Assembly: GCA_021160765.1 (NCBI GenBank)
Contig: JAGHBW010000191.1
Location: 1 to 6,686, forward strand
Direction of reading: 5' to 3'
DNA length: 6,686 bases
Source: Thermoplasmata archaeon
GTDB lineage: Archaea > Thermoplasmatota > Penumbrarchaeia > Penumbrarchaeales > EX4484-36
Shown here: piece after piece, positions 1 to 6,036 of the stretch
Layout: each line of letters starts with the position of its first letter
How positions within the stretch are numbered: the stretch's first letter is position 1
Translations under genes and position numbers: made by a program
The notes under the pieces: generated by a model
Databases searched by the model: none
What the model saw: the letters and a program-made list of their open reading frames with translations, nothing else
Told to the model about the DNA's origin: nothing

Positions 1-65
1 ACTACAACAGCGGAGAGGAGCCCTTCATATTCCTCTGTTTGATACCAAAGCCCGAGAAAGGATAA
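1..65 (+). CDS. possible C-terminal end of a gene entering from the left (partial)
   Basis: Reading from base 3, an open frame gives YNSGEEPFIFLCLIPKPEKG and then stops with TAA at 63-65. The hydrophobic strand (FIFLCLI) followed by a charged tail looks like a normal protein end. Only about 20 codons are visible, so chance is a real alternative. No family can be recognised. If real, it converges with the minus-strand unit that ends at 198, with about 130 non-coding bases between them. Confidence 0.35.
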   Translation, partial: YNSGEEPFIFLCLIPKPEKG

Positions 66-142
66 CTCATTGTGGTGCGGATATACTTCTCTGGAGTAAG
101 CTGGGAAACGTGGGGGGTGATGATAGTGGGTGGTTCTATAGT

Positions 143-208
143 AAAAAAAAGTGGATAAATGTGCTTAGAGAAAAAAAGAGGGGGTGGTGGGGGAACATCA
201 GTTCTCCC
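143..208 (-). terminator. terminator region for the minus-strand unit
   Basis: Read on the minus strand, an inverted repeat (201-208 against 189-196, seven of eight positions pairing, 4-base loop) spans the stop codon of the winged-helix frame. It is followed by a T7 tract (177-171) and a T8 tract (150-143). Oligo-T runs are the usual archaeal intrinsic termination signal, and two in succession would give efficient 3' ends. The hairpin may be incidental, since archaeal termination relies mainly on the T-tracts. Bases 66-142 show nothing else I can support. Confidence 0.6.
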
Positions 209-710
209 GGGGGAAGTACCTCACCACCTTCCCTTTACGACTCTTTGTTATTTTTCTGTCGTAGTAGAGGTTTCTCAGGTGGTAAGAGAGCGCCTGGGGG
301 GAGAGGCCCGTTATGGTTGCCAGCTCTCTCTGAGTTGCCCCGGGGTGCTCCATCACCGCCTTCAGAACCCTGTTTGATGTAGCCATGGTGTCATCCTCCA
401 CTGTGTGGTATCCTGCTGGGTAGAACCTCTTGTATGGTCCATCTGTTATCTCCTTGACAAGTTCCTCCCTCTTCAGCACTTGAAGGTGATAGAGAAGGGC
501 CCCTGTGTTGAGGCCCAGCTCCCTCTTTATGGTGTTGAAATTGACCCCGGGCTTCTCCTTTATGTAGGAGTGTATCCTCTGCCTCAGGGCGTTGTTCAAC
601 ACCTCGTCCTCTCTGATCCGTGTATAGAGGGGGAGGATTAGGGCCTTACTCCCCCATATAGCCCTCTCCTGGGCGGCCCCGGAGAAGAAACCCGGCGACG
701 CCACCCACAA
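198..710 (-). CDS. tandem winged-helix DNA-binding module, probably the cytoplasmic part of the upstream membrane protein
   Basis: The frame holds 170 codons counted from a TTG at 710. Two winged-helix domains are visible. The first (about residues 31-98) begins after the segment ILPLYTRI and has a recognition helix around NTGALLYHLQVLK and a wing ending in YKRFYPAG. The second (about 109-170) has SPQALSYHLRNL as its recognition helix and ends RYFPREN. In related euryarchaeal proteins this double module follows a secreted repeat region and one membrane helix in a single chain, and 'LPLYTRI' marks the entry from the membrane into the cytoplasm. Here it lies in the +1 frame relative to the preceding gene and overlaps it by 65 bases. 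The first 20 codons are just the other gene's membrane region read out of frame, and no credible start is present: TTG 710 and GTG 704 lack a good Shine-Dalgarno, and the first in-frame ATG falls in the second domain. I therefore think the real module begins near codon 21 and belongs to a frameshifted fusion. A separately translated, coupled regulator remains possible. The domain call is firm; the start is not. Confidence 0.8.
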   Translation of the reverse strand: MWVASPGFFSGAAQERAIWGSKALILPLYTRIREDEVLNNALRQRIHSYIKEKPGVNFNTIKRELGLNTGALLYHLQVLKREELVKEITDGPYKRFYPAGYHTVEDDTMATSNRVLKAVMEHPGATQRELATITGLSPQALSYHLRNLYYDRKITKSRKGKVVRYFPREN

Positions 711-3700
711 CCAGGGCGGCTACGGCAACGCCGGCCACTGCGGCGGTGGAGTATTCACCTTTCTTCTCCTCCTTCTCCTGCGGTTTCTCCTGAGCACCCG
801 TGGGCAACACCACTATCTTGTAGTGCATTCCTGGTTTCAGGTGGTAGGTGCCGTCGGGGTTTGGATCAAGGACAAACTCCTCTTCTTCATCCTCTTTGTC
901 AGACTCTGTTGAGACGAAGACTATGAAAGCGTCTAGAATTGTAGTGGCACCTCTCATGTTGGTAATGGGCCTCATCGCAGCGTCATGTAGCACCTTAATG
1001 GAATAGTTCCCCTCGCTGTAGAGTTTGAACTGTATGCCCCCGCTTTCATTGGTTGTTCCCTTTCCAACGCCGTCTATGATAACAGTTGCGCCCATTATGG
1101 GGGTGTTGTTTCCGGAGTAAACCACCTTTATGCATATGGGATCCAGGGGGATAGGTTCTATCCTGGGAACGAGGTAGAAAGGCTTGTAAACCTCTTCATC
1201 ACAGGAGATGTCAACTGTGGCACTGGCCGGATAGTATCCTGCTAGGTTCACCTTTATGATGTAAGTCCCCGCTGGAACGGTGAAGGTGTATAGTCCGTCT
1301 GGCCCCGTAGTTGTGGTGTCCACGGGGGTTGTAGGATCAGCGGTGGAGTATATGCTCACTGAAGCCCCTACGGCGGGCGCGTAGGAGTAGAGTTTGTATA
1401 TCTTACCGAAGACAGTGCCGTTGCAGATGTTGGTCCGGTTGAAGTAGACCTCAACCCACATGATGGAGGCGGAGGGAAGGTTGAAGGTGATGGATGTGCC
1501 GTATGATGTCATAACAGTTGATGAGCCTAAAAGGTGATATTCCATTCTGTCAAGGGTGTAGTGGGGCGTGTGCGGTATGAACTCCCAGTCCTCATTAAGA
1601 TGTCTGCAGAGGGGGTGGAAATTGAAGAGGCCATAGGAATCTGTGAAGTCCCAGAAGGTGTAGCTGCTGTCTGAAACTGAAGATGCTTGTACATGAACAC
1701 CGCCCAAGGGTGTGGAGGGGTTAAGGTATGCGATACCGGCTATGGCGGAGCACTTCTCCGGCGGCTTGTACCCCTTGATCATGAAATCCACCTGGCGTAT
1801 CTCTCCGGCGGATACTGACCCTGTCCAGGGTGCCATTCCTGAGGATGAGGTTCCGTAATCATAATAGACAACTGTACCGGTTCCTATGATTATTGGAGTG
1901 ACCAGGTAGCTGCCAGGATCAACGTAGAACACGTATTTTCCAGAGGTGTCAGCGTAGGTGAAATCGCCACCCAGGGAGTCGGGATGAATGAAGAAGGGTG
2001 TGCCGGGTATGGGGTTGGAATAGGAGTCGTAGATGTAGCCCCAGATGACCGTTTTGTTGATGACCTCAGTCTTGTTCACGTAGATGTAGAACCAGGTTGG
2101 GGCGGCTGGGAGGGTGAAGGTCACTGGCAAACCGGAGGAGGTGGAGGGTGTGGTGGAGGTGGCTGGTACGTAGTAATCTATGTGGTCCACGGTGTACGTG
2201 TAGGTGGTGTCATATCCGTCTAGGGTCCAGGTTACGGATGTGGGGGTTAGCCCGGTGAACTGGAAGAGACCAGTTCCGGGTGCAGTGCCGCCTGAAAGTG
2301 TAGTCAATGGGGTGGTGTGATACACCTTCACCTCAAAGTTATCCACTGGATTTCCACTGGAGAGATCTATTACCTGGCCATATATGCTTCCGAACTTCCT
2401 ATCGGGATCATACTGGTACTTGAGAATGAAGTCAACACGCCTGCACTCTCCTGGGGTGATTGTTCCACTCCAGACGGCAGGACCGTAGGAGGAGGTGGCG
2501 TGGTCGTAACTTATGACGCCACCGGGATAGGTAACAAGAGGAGTTTCTGAATAGGTCCCGGGAGTGACCGAGAAATAGTACATCCCAACAGCGTTGGTGG
2601 TGTCCATCGGGCCTGGGAAGGGAGTGAGGATCTTTATGGGGATTCCCGGGGCAACACTCCCACCCAGGGAGAAATAATAAACGTATCCCCAGAGGCATGT
2701 CTTGTTCTCGTTTCCCCTCGTCATATAAAGATCCAAATGAACTATTGAAGCGGAGGGAATGGTGAATGATGTGCCCGGTGAATTCATGGTGCCGCTGTCT
2801 ACAGTGAAGCCTGTGTAGGTATAGCCACTCTTAACAGCAGAGACCAGATAATCCGGCCCCGGGGAAACAAGTGTAAAATAGAAGAGATTAGAGGTGGAGG
2901 AGCAGGTGTAGGTTCCGGAAAACCCTGTGGAGGAGCTGTCAAGATGGACTGTTGCTCCATTTACTGGGTTGGTTGTTCCAGTATACAGCACCTCACCTAA
3001 TATCAGGCTCTCTTTTCCGTTGTAATCTCCTCCGCTCTGCAGGTAGAAGTCATGCCTGATAATGCTAGCTGGGGGCACGGTCACCGTGTCAAACACAGGA
3101 TAGTATCCGGGTGCCCATGCGCCTGCGTGATGAGGACCATCTGTGGGGAAGCAGGGAATATAATAGAGACCAGGTACCCCGAATAGATTCGTGGTCACCA
3201 TTGCCCCATAATCTGCGAAGACCCATGCATTGGTAAGTGGGCTTCCATCACCGAAGACGAAGCCCCATAGAGCTGAGCAAACATCCTGCCCAGTTCCATT
3301 GGGTTTTAGGGCGATGTCCACGTAAGTCACATGCCCCCAAGTGACCGTTCCAGTGCCGGAGCCGGGGTTGTACCCAGGGGCCATGGCCACAACGGTGTAA
3401 TCTCCAGCCCAAGGGCCGGTGAAGAAGTAAAAGCCGTCAGAATCTGAGAGGGTGTATAGGATCTCACCAGTATCTTCATTGTAAGCGATGACAACAGCGT
3501 TGTTGATCGGTTCTTCGTTGTCCGCATCTGTTATGTTCCCAGCAAGGCCGGAGTTGCTCATATCAACATAATTTAGGTAGAAGTCGTAGTAGGTGACGCT
3601 GCCCGCCTCCACTGTGATGGCGGAGGAGTGTTTAACGTGGTGGGAATAGGCCCAGCACCAGAGATGATATGTCCCCGCTGGCACCTCAACAATGTACTCC

Positions 3701-4206
3701 CCTACCTGGGGATTTGAGGTCTCCATAACGTCTATGATCTCTCCTGTAGGTACGTGTACTGGTGATTCAAAGCCTATTATGGCCTCTCCAGCGGTGTGCC
3801 CGGGAATCAATTGTTCCAGGAACACCTGTCCTTTTATGTATCCCACGGTTGTTGTGGGAAGCGGTGAGAGGCGTACAGCAACCTTTGTCGCGTTGTCTTT
3901 CAAAACAAAAGACTGGATTTTCGTCTGATAGCCCTCCTTATAAACTGTGAGGGTGTGGTTCCCGAGTGGTACGTTCTCTATTACGGCTATTCCGTTTTTA
4001 TCTGTCTTCCAGAACTCGTTGGTGTAATCAAGAAATACTGTTGCGTTAACAATTGGACTCTGATTCTCTGCGTCATAAACGATAACAACAACCGTCCCCT
4101 CTGGAACACCCTGCCCAGAGGAAAGTAGCGGTACAATTGCCCCCAATACAAGCAGGCCCACAACGGCAAACAGCGCAAAGCGCATTAAACTTGCTTTTTC
4201 TTTCAT
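646..4206 (-). CDS. giant exported, membrane-anchored protein with about 11 carboxypeptidase-regulatory-like beta-sandwich repeats
   Basis: The predicted product is 1186 residues from ATG 4206, chosen because GGTGAT at 4216-4211 sits four bases upstream. TTG 4218 and ATG 4212 are further-upstream alternatives. Residues 1-33 form a signal peptide (KEK, then a hydrophobic stretch from FALFAVV to IVPLL, then SSGQG). About eleven beta-sandwich domains of 80-115 residues follow. Each opens with a G-x-V/I strand, has a central NA-V or GA-V motif, and contains a 'GxYxFxxxPGxYxV' type turn, as in carboxypeptidase regulatory-like/PEGA families. Residues 400-1016 form three two-domain superrepeats. An acidic linker (DKEDEEEE, about 1103-1110) and a Lys/Glu-rich stretch precede one transmembrane helix (about 1153-1175), which is followed by RGRPGEGYMGE. 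There are about a dozen N-x-S/T sequons, consistent with a glycosylated surface protein. No catalytic motif is seen. The ectodomain may bind a ligand or polymer, or act as a stalk; this is inference. The stop at 646-648 follows a G5 run, and a one-base shift would fuse on the winged-helix module, giving about 1335 residues. Confidence 0.85.
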   Translation of the reverse strand: MKEKASLMRFALFAVVGLLVLGAIVPLLSSGQGVPEGTVVVIVYDAENQSPIVNATVFLDYTNEFWKTDKNGIAVIENVPLGNHTLTVYKEGYQTKIQSFVLKDNATKVAVRLSPLPTTTVGYIKGQVFLEQLIPGHTAGEAIIGFESPVHVPTGEIIDVMETSNPQVGEYIVEVPAGTYHLWCWAYSHHVKHSSAITVEAGSVTYYDFYLNYVDMSNSGLAGNITDADNEEPINNAVVIAYNEDTGEILYTLSDSDGFYFFTGPWAGDYTVVAMAPGYNPGSGTGTVTWGHVTYVDIALKPNGTGQDVCSALWGFVFGDGSPLTNAWVFADYGAMVTTNLFGVPGLYYIPCFPTDGPHHAGAWAPGYYPVFDTVTVPPASIIRHDFYLQSGGDYNGKESLILGEVLYTGTTNPVNGATVHLDSSSTGFSGTYTCSSTSNLFYFTLVSPGPDYLVSAVKSGYTYTGFTVDSGTMNSPGTSFTIPSASIVHLDLYMTRGNENKTCLWGYVYYFSLGGSVAPGIPIKILTPFPGPMDTTNAVGMYYFSVTPGTYSETPLVTYPGGVISYDHATSSYGPAVWSGTITPGECRRVDFILKYQYDPDRKFGSIYGQVIDLSSGNPVDNFEVKVYHTTPLTTLSGGTAPGTGLFQFTGLTPTSVTWTLDGYDTTYTYTVDHIDYYVPATSTTPSTSSGLPVTFTLPAAPTWFYIYVNKTEVINKTVIWGYIYDSYSNPIPGTPFFIHPDSLGGDFTYADTSGKYVFYVDPGSYLVTPIIIGTGTVVYYDYGTSSSGMAPWTGSVSAGEIRQVDFMIKGYKPPEKCSAIAGIAYLNPSTPLGGVHVQASSVSDSSYTFWDFTDSYGLFNFHPLCRHLNEDWEFIPHTPHYTLDRMEYHLLGSSTVMTSYGTSITFNLPSASIMWVEVYFNRTNICNGTVFGKIYKLYSYAPAVGASVSIYSTADPTTPVDTTTTGPDGLYTFTVPAGTYIIKVNLAGYYPASATVDISCDEEVYKPFYLVPRIEPIPLDPICIKVVYSGNNTPIMGATVIIDGVGKGTTNESGGIQFKLYSEGNYSIKVLHDAAMRPITNMRGATTILDAFIVFVSTESDKEDEEEEFVLDPNPDGTYHLKPGMHYKIVVLPTGAQEKPQEKEEKKGEYSTAAVAGVAVAALVVGGVAGFLLRGRPGEGYMGE
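651..655 (-). other. G5 run at the frame junction between the membrane protein and the winged-helix module
   Basis: On the minus strand the junction reads TATATGGGGGAGTAAGGCC. With five G the upstream frame gives Y-M-G-E-stop. With four G it reads Y-M-G-S-K-A-L-I-L-P-L-Y-T-R-I and runs on through both winged-helix domains. The joined product places a short basic linker and then the family's LPLYTRI motif just inside the membrane helix. The extra base could be a sequencing error, a true inactivating mutation or a recoding site. Confidence 0.7.
1159..3009 (-). repeat. three tandem two-domain (A-B) superrepeats within the ectodomain
   Basis: The repeats are of about 200 residues: 3009-2398, 2397-1756 and 1755-1159. 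A modules end in closely similar strands: TSFTIPSASIVHLDLYM, PVTFTLPAAPTWFYIYV and TSITFNLPSASIMWVEVYF. B modules begin LWGYVYY or IWGYIYD and end YDHATSSYGPAVWSG...RRVDFILK or YDYGTSSSGMAPWTG...RQVDFMIK. The third B module has diverged. This indicates duplication of a two-domain unit rather than of single domains. The repeat is visible at protein level; the DNA copies have drifted. Confidence 0.7.
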
Positions 4207-4210
4207 AGGC

Positions 4211-4216
4211 ATCACC
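4211..4216 (-). promoter_or_regulatory. Shine-Dalgarno GGTGAT of the large membrane protein gene
   Basis: GGTGAT(G) read on the minus strand matches the archaeal 16S anti-Shine-Dalgarno core and lies four bases before ATG 4206. It overlaps the alternative start codons GTG 4215 and ATG 4212, which argues for the 4206 start. Confidence 0.65.
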
Positions 4217-4219
4217 AAG

Positions 4220-4234
4220 GTGACAGAATGTCAC
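4220..4234. promoter_or_regulatory. palindromic operator candidate GTGACA-GAA-TGTCAC
   Basis: Two perfect 6-base arms are separated by three bases. The palindrome lies immediately downstream of the TATA element of the minus-strand promoter and upstream of its Shine-Dalgarno. A protein bound here would cover the region between the TATA box and the transcription start, the usual place for an archaeal repressor. Which factor binds it is unknown; candidates are the double winged-helix module encoded in this unit and the divergent DtxR-type regulator. Confidence 0.5.
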
Positions 4235-4246
4235 TATATTTATATG
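4235..4246 (-). promoter_or_regulatory. TATA box of the large membrane protein gene
   Basis: Read on the minus strand this is CATATAAATATA. It ends about 30 bases upstream of ATG 4206, so transcription should begin only some 5-15 bases before the start codon, giving a very short leader. Confidence 0.6.
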
Positions 4247-4268
4247 CAGTACTGAAACAATTTTAATC

Positions 4269-4279
4269 AATATTTAAAC
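4269..4279 (+). promoter_or_regulatory. possible TATA element of the DtxR-type regulator gene
   Basis: An AT-rich stretch ATATTTAAAC lies about 100 bases before ATG 4377. Using it would give a leader of roughly 75 bases, long for an archaeal gene. I see no better candidate nearer the gene. Confidence 0.3.
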
Positions 4280-4337
4280 ATTGCTGTTAAAGCATTCCAA
4301 AAAGAGAGAGGGCGACACCATACCTTTCAAGAAATCT

Positions 4338-4355
4338 GGGGAAAGGCTTTTCTCC
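4338..4355. promoter_or_regulatory. imperfect dyad upstream of the DtxR-type regulator
   Basis: GGGGAAA and TTTCTCC flank four bases (GGCT), with one mismatch between the arms. The dyad lies 22 bases before the start codon, downstream of the only plausible TATA element. It could be an autoregulatory operator for the metal-dependent regulator, but it does not match a metal box I recognise. Confidence 0.25.
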
Positions 4356-4376
4356 TTTGAGTGGTAATAGTGGTGC

Positions 4377-4814
4377 ATGCCCCGCCCCGCAAAGTACGCT
4401 GTTGAGGATTACCTGGAAACCATACTTAAGATTGAGAGGGATGGAGGAGTTCCCACAACCACAGAGATTGCAAGGAGAATGGGGGTCTCTCCCCCCTCTG
4501 TCACAGAGATGGTGAAGCGCCTCTCCAGGGAGGGATACACGATCCACAAGCCCTACCGCAGAGTCACCCTTACAGATGAGGGAAGAAGGCTTGCCAACAA
4601 GATTCTGAGGAAACACTACGTTCTCAAAAGTTTCCTGATGAGGGAGCTGGGAATACCAGAGGAGGAGGCGGAGAAGGCGGCCTGCGGGATGGAGCACCAT
4701 CTCTCCGACGAGGCGGAGGCGAAACTGTGCAATATGCTCTCTCTTTCATCTGAGGGACCCCCCTGCGTTCTCAAGGAAGAGGGACTCTGCATATGCGAGG
4801 AGGAGTCCAACTGA
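4377..4814 (+). CDS. DtxR/MntR-family metal-dependent transcription regulator
   Basis: The product has 145 residues, close to two-domain MntR-type proteins (about 140) and lacking the third SH3-like domain of DtxR/IdeR. The N-terminal winged helix (about 5-68) has the family pattern: VEDYLETI, then TEIARRMGVSPPSVTEMVKRL as the HTH, then a wing ending in VTLTDEGR. The dimerisation and metal-binding part follows (RKHYVLKSFL, then CGMEHHLS). By alignment with MntR and DtxR, likely metal ligands are Asp11, Glu14, His80, Cys103, Glu106 and His107. Asp11 and Glu14 match manganese-type MntR, while Cys103 matches the Cys of iron-type DtxR/IdeR (MntR has Glu). The last 25 residues carry further cysteines (Cys118, Cys130, Cys138-x-Cys140). 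In the family, metal loading enables DNA binding that controls iron or manganese uptake; no transporter gene lies beside it, so its targets are unknown. ATG 4377 is the start that opens into the conserved N-terminus; its Shine-Dalgarno is weak. The gene is divergent from the large membrane protein gene. Confidence 0.9.
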   Translation: MPRPAKYAVEDYLETILKIERDGGVPTTTEIARRMGVSPPSVTEMVKRLSREGYTIHKPYRRVTLTDEGRRLANKILRKHYVLKSFLMRELGIPEEEAEKAACGMEHHLSDEAEAKLCNMLSLSSEGPPCVLKEEGLCICEEESN

Positions 4815-4830
4815 GGATCCCTCCCTTTTT
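4815..4830 (+). terminator. T-rich terminator after the DtxR-type gene
   Basis: The sequence directly after the TGA runs GGATCCCTCCC and then T5. A short pyrimidine run ending in five T fits an archaeal intrinsic terminator, separating this gene from the next one, which has its own TATA box. Confidence 0.4.
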
Positions 4831-4873
4831 ATTGAACTTAACCGTGGAAATATAGGCAAAAATGGGAAAAAAA

Positions 4874-4880
4874 TTTATAT
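4874..4880 (+). promoter_or_regulatory. TATA box of the duplicated HTH protein gene
   Basis: TTTATAT is preceded by an A-rich element (GGGAAAAAAA) that could serve as the BRE. Its centre lies about 21 bases before ATG 4898 and 27 before ATG 4904, so transcription should start at or right next to the initiation codon. There is no Shine-Dalgarno in between, which suggests a leaderless mRNA. Confidence 0.65.
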
Positions 4881-4897
4881 CAATTTAAATACTTAGT

Positions 4898-5989
4898 ATG
4901 AATATGATTGAAAAACCATTAACCATAAGGGAGAAAAAGGTATTGTGCGTATCGCTTTGCTATCCTTTAATGAAAGAAAAGGACCTAGCGAAGTTACTTG
5001 GACTTAAACTTTCTACATACACTGTAATAAAGAGAAGGCTGAGAAACAGAGGCTACTTTAAGAAAATAAGGACACCCTGCCTTTTTAAGATGGGCTTTGA
5101 CGTTTTTGTGGTAATCTATGCGGATATTTCAGTGATTGATGACCTTCCAGAAGAGGATGTTAGAAACCTCCTTAAAGAACTCCAATTCGGCTCCTTTTCT
5201 TTTCTCTCCCGGAGACATCTTCTTGTTCTGGGATTCGCCTTGGACTACGCCTCAGCGGTCACTGACTACATAAAACTTAAGGAATTCCTACGTGAGAGGT
5301 CTGGAAGGGATGAGTTGAAAGTGTCTATGAAGGTATTCCCCAGACAGCACAGCGCTATATTGAACTTCTTCAACCTTGGGCCCTCCTTGGCTGATTTCTG
5401 GGAATTCGGTAAACTGAAAAAGGAACCAAAGAGGATATGCGGGATGGAGGTTTCATCAGAGAGGCCAGTTATGAGTAATATGGGTATTGAAGCCTTCAGA
5501 GCTCTTATTTCCCACCCCACAATGAAGGACAGCGATATATCCGCACTCCTCAAGACCTCCAGACAGGTGGTGAACAAGTACAAAAAGAGCTTTGAGGAGT
5601 TGGGGTATCTGACCACACTGGGAATAACAGATCCTGTAAAGCTTGGTATGGAGGTACTCTCTGCACGGTGGATAACCTATGTGGATAGAGGTGAGGGGGA
5701 CCTTCTCAAGAGGCTGGGAAAGGTCTGCCTTAAGACGTCCCAATACTTCATGATCGCGGGTCCCGAGCAGATATTCACCCTCTCACTCTACCCGGATCTG
5801 ACCACCCTTGAGGTGGATGAGGCAGGATTTCTGAAGGCTCTAGGAGAGGAAGGAATAAAGGTTATTGAGACCGATTATCGTATTCTTTCTCTCCCTGATT
5901 CTGCACAGCCAACCTTCTTTGAGTTCAAAAAAGCGGCAGACACTATAATGGTGAGGGGACGCAGAAGGAGGACACGGAGGAAGCAGTGA
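4898..5989 (+). CDS. internally duplicated HTH plus alpha/beta-domain transcription regulator with an Arg-rich tail
   Basis: The product has 363 residues and is built as two similar halves. Half one has a helix-turn-helix (about 9-56, core MKEKDLAKLLGLKLSTYTVIKR, then RGYF) followed by an alpha/beta region (about 65-150). Half two repeats this with an HTH at about 196-238 (MKDSDISALLKTSRQVVNKYKK, then LGYL) and a second alpha/beta region (about 245-332). Aligned landmarks are YPLMKEKDLAKLL with HPTMKDSDISALL, and CLFKMGFDVFV with DPVKLGMEVLS. The layout resembles a duplicated Lrp/AsnC-like HTH with an effector domain, but ligand residues cannot be assigned and I do not recognise a named family. 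The C-terminus ends in a strongly basic tail (RGRRRRTRRKQ) likely to contact DNA or RNA. ATG 4898 fits the TATA distance; Met3 (ATG 4904) is an equally good leaderless start. The first third is visibly more A+T-rich than the neighbouring genes. A single chain with two HTHs could bind a pseudo-palindromic site as a monomer (inference). Confidence 0.75.
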   Translation: MNMIEKPLTIREKKVLCVSLCYPLMKEKDLAKLLGLKLSTYTVIKRRLRNRGYFKKIRTPCLFKMGFDVFVVIYADISVIDDLPEEDVRNLLKELQFGSFSFLSRRHLLVLGFALDYASAVTDYIKLKEFLRERSGRDELKVSMKVFPRQHSAILNFFNLGPSLADFWEFGKLKKEPKRICGMEVSSERPVMSNMGIEAFRALISHPTMKDSDISALLKTSRQVVNKYKKSFEELGYLTTLGITDPVKLGMEVLSARWITYVDRGEGDLLKRLGKVCLKTSQYFMIAGPEQIFTLSLYPDLTTLEVDEAGFLKALGEEGIKVIETDYRILSLPDSAQPTFFEFKKAADTIMVRGRRRRTRRKQ

Positions 5990-5993
5990 AGGA

Positions 5994-6000
5994 TTTATAT
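5994..6000 (+). promoter_or_regulatory. TATA box of the YjbQ-family gene
   Basis: TTTATAT, the same heptamer as before the preceding gene, lies five bases after that gene's stop codon. A start about 25 bases downstream (near 6022) would give a leader of roughly 20 bases carrying the Shine-Dalgarno. The gene is therefore likely transcribed on its own. Confidence 0.6.
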
Positions 6001-6028
6001 TGCTGCTTAAGATACCCACCCAAACCCC

Positions 6029-6036
6029 GGGGGGTG
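6029..6036 (+). promoter_or_regulatory. Shine-Dalgarno deciding the YjbQ-family start
   Basis: GGGGGGTG lies five bases before ATG 6042. It supports that start over the upstream in-frame TTG at 6000, which sits inside the TATA region. Confidence 0.6.

Noticed and set aside
110..382. Plus-strand open frames near the left end
   Set aside because: They run across oligo-A tracts and antisense to the winged-helix module, have low-complexity Gly/Trp/Arg-rich products and no supporting start signal.
1984..2550. Plus-strand frames inside the large membrane protein gene
   Set aside because: They are antisense shadows of Thr/Pro/Ser-rich repeat codons, giving Gly- and Val-rich products without domain features.
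4207..4218. TTG/GTG/ATG starts upstream of ATG 4206 for the large gene
   Set aside because: They overlap the GGTGAT Shine-Dalgarno, and the signal peptide is best formed from Met 4206.
4287..4810. Minus-strand frames opposite the DtxR-type gene
   Set aside because: The plus-strand frame has a complete, recognisable family signature; the antisense products have none.
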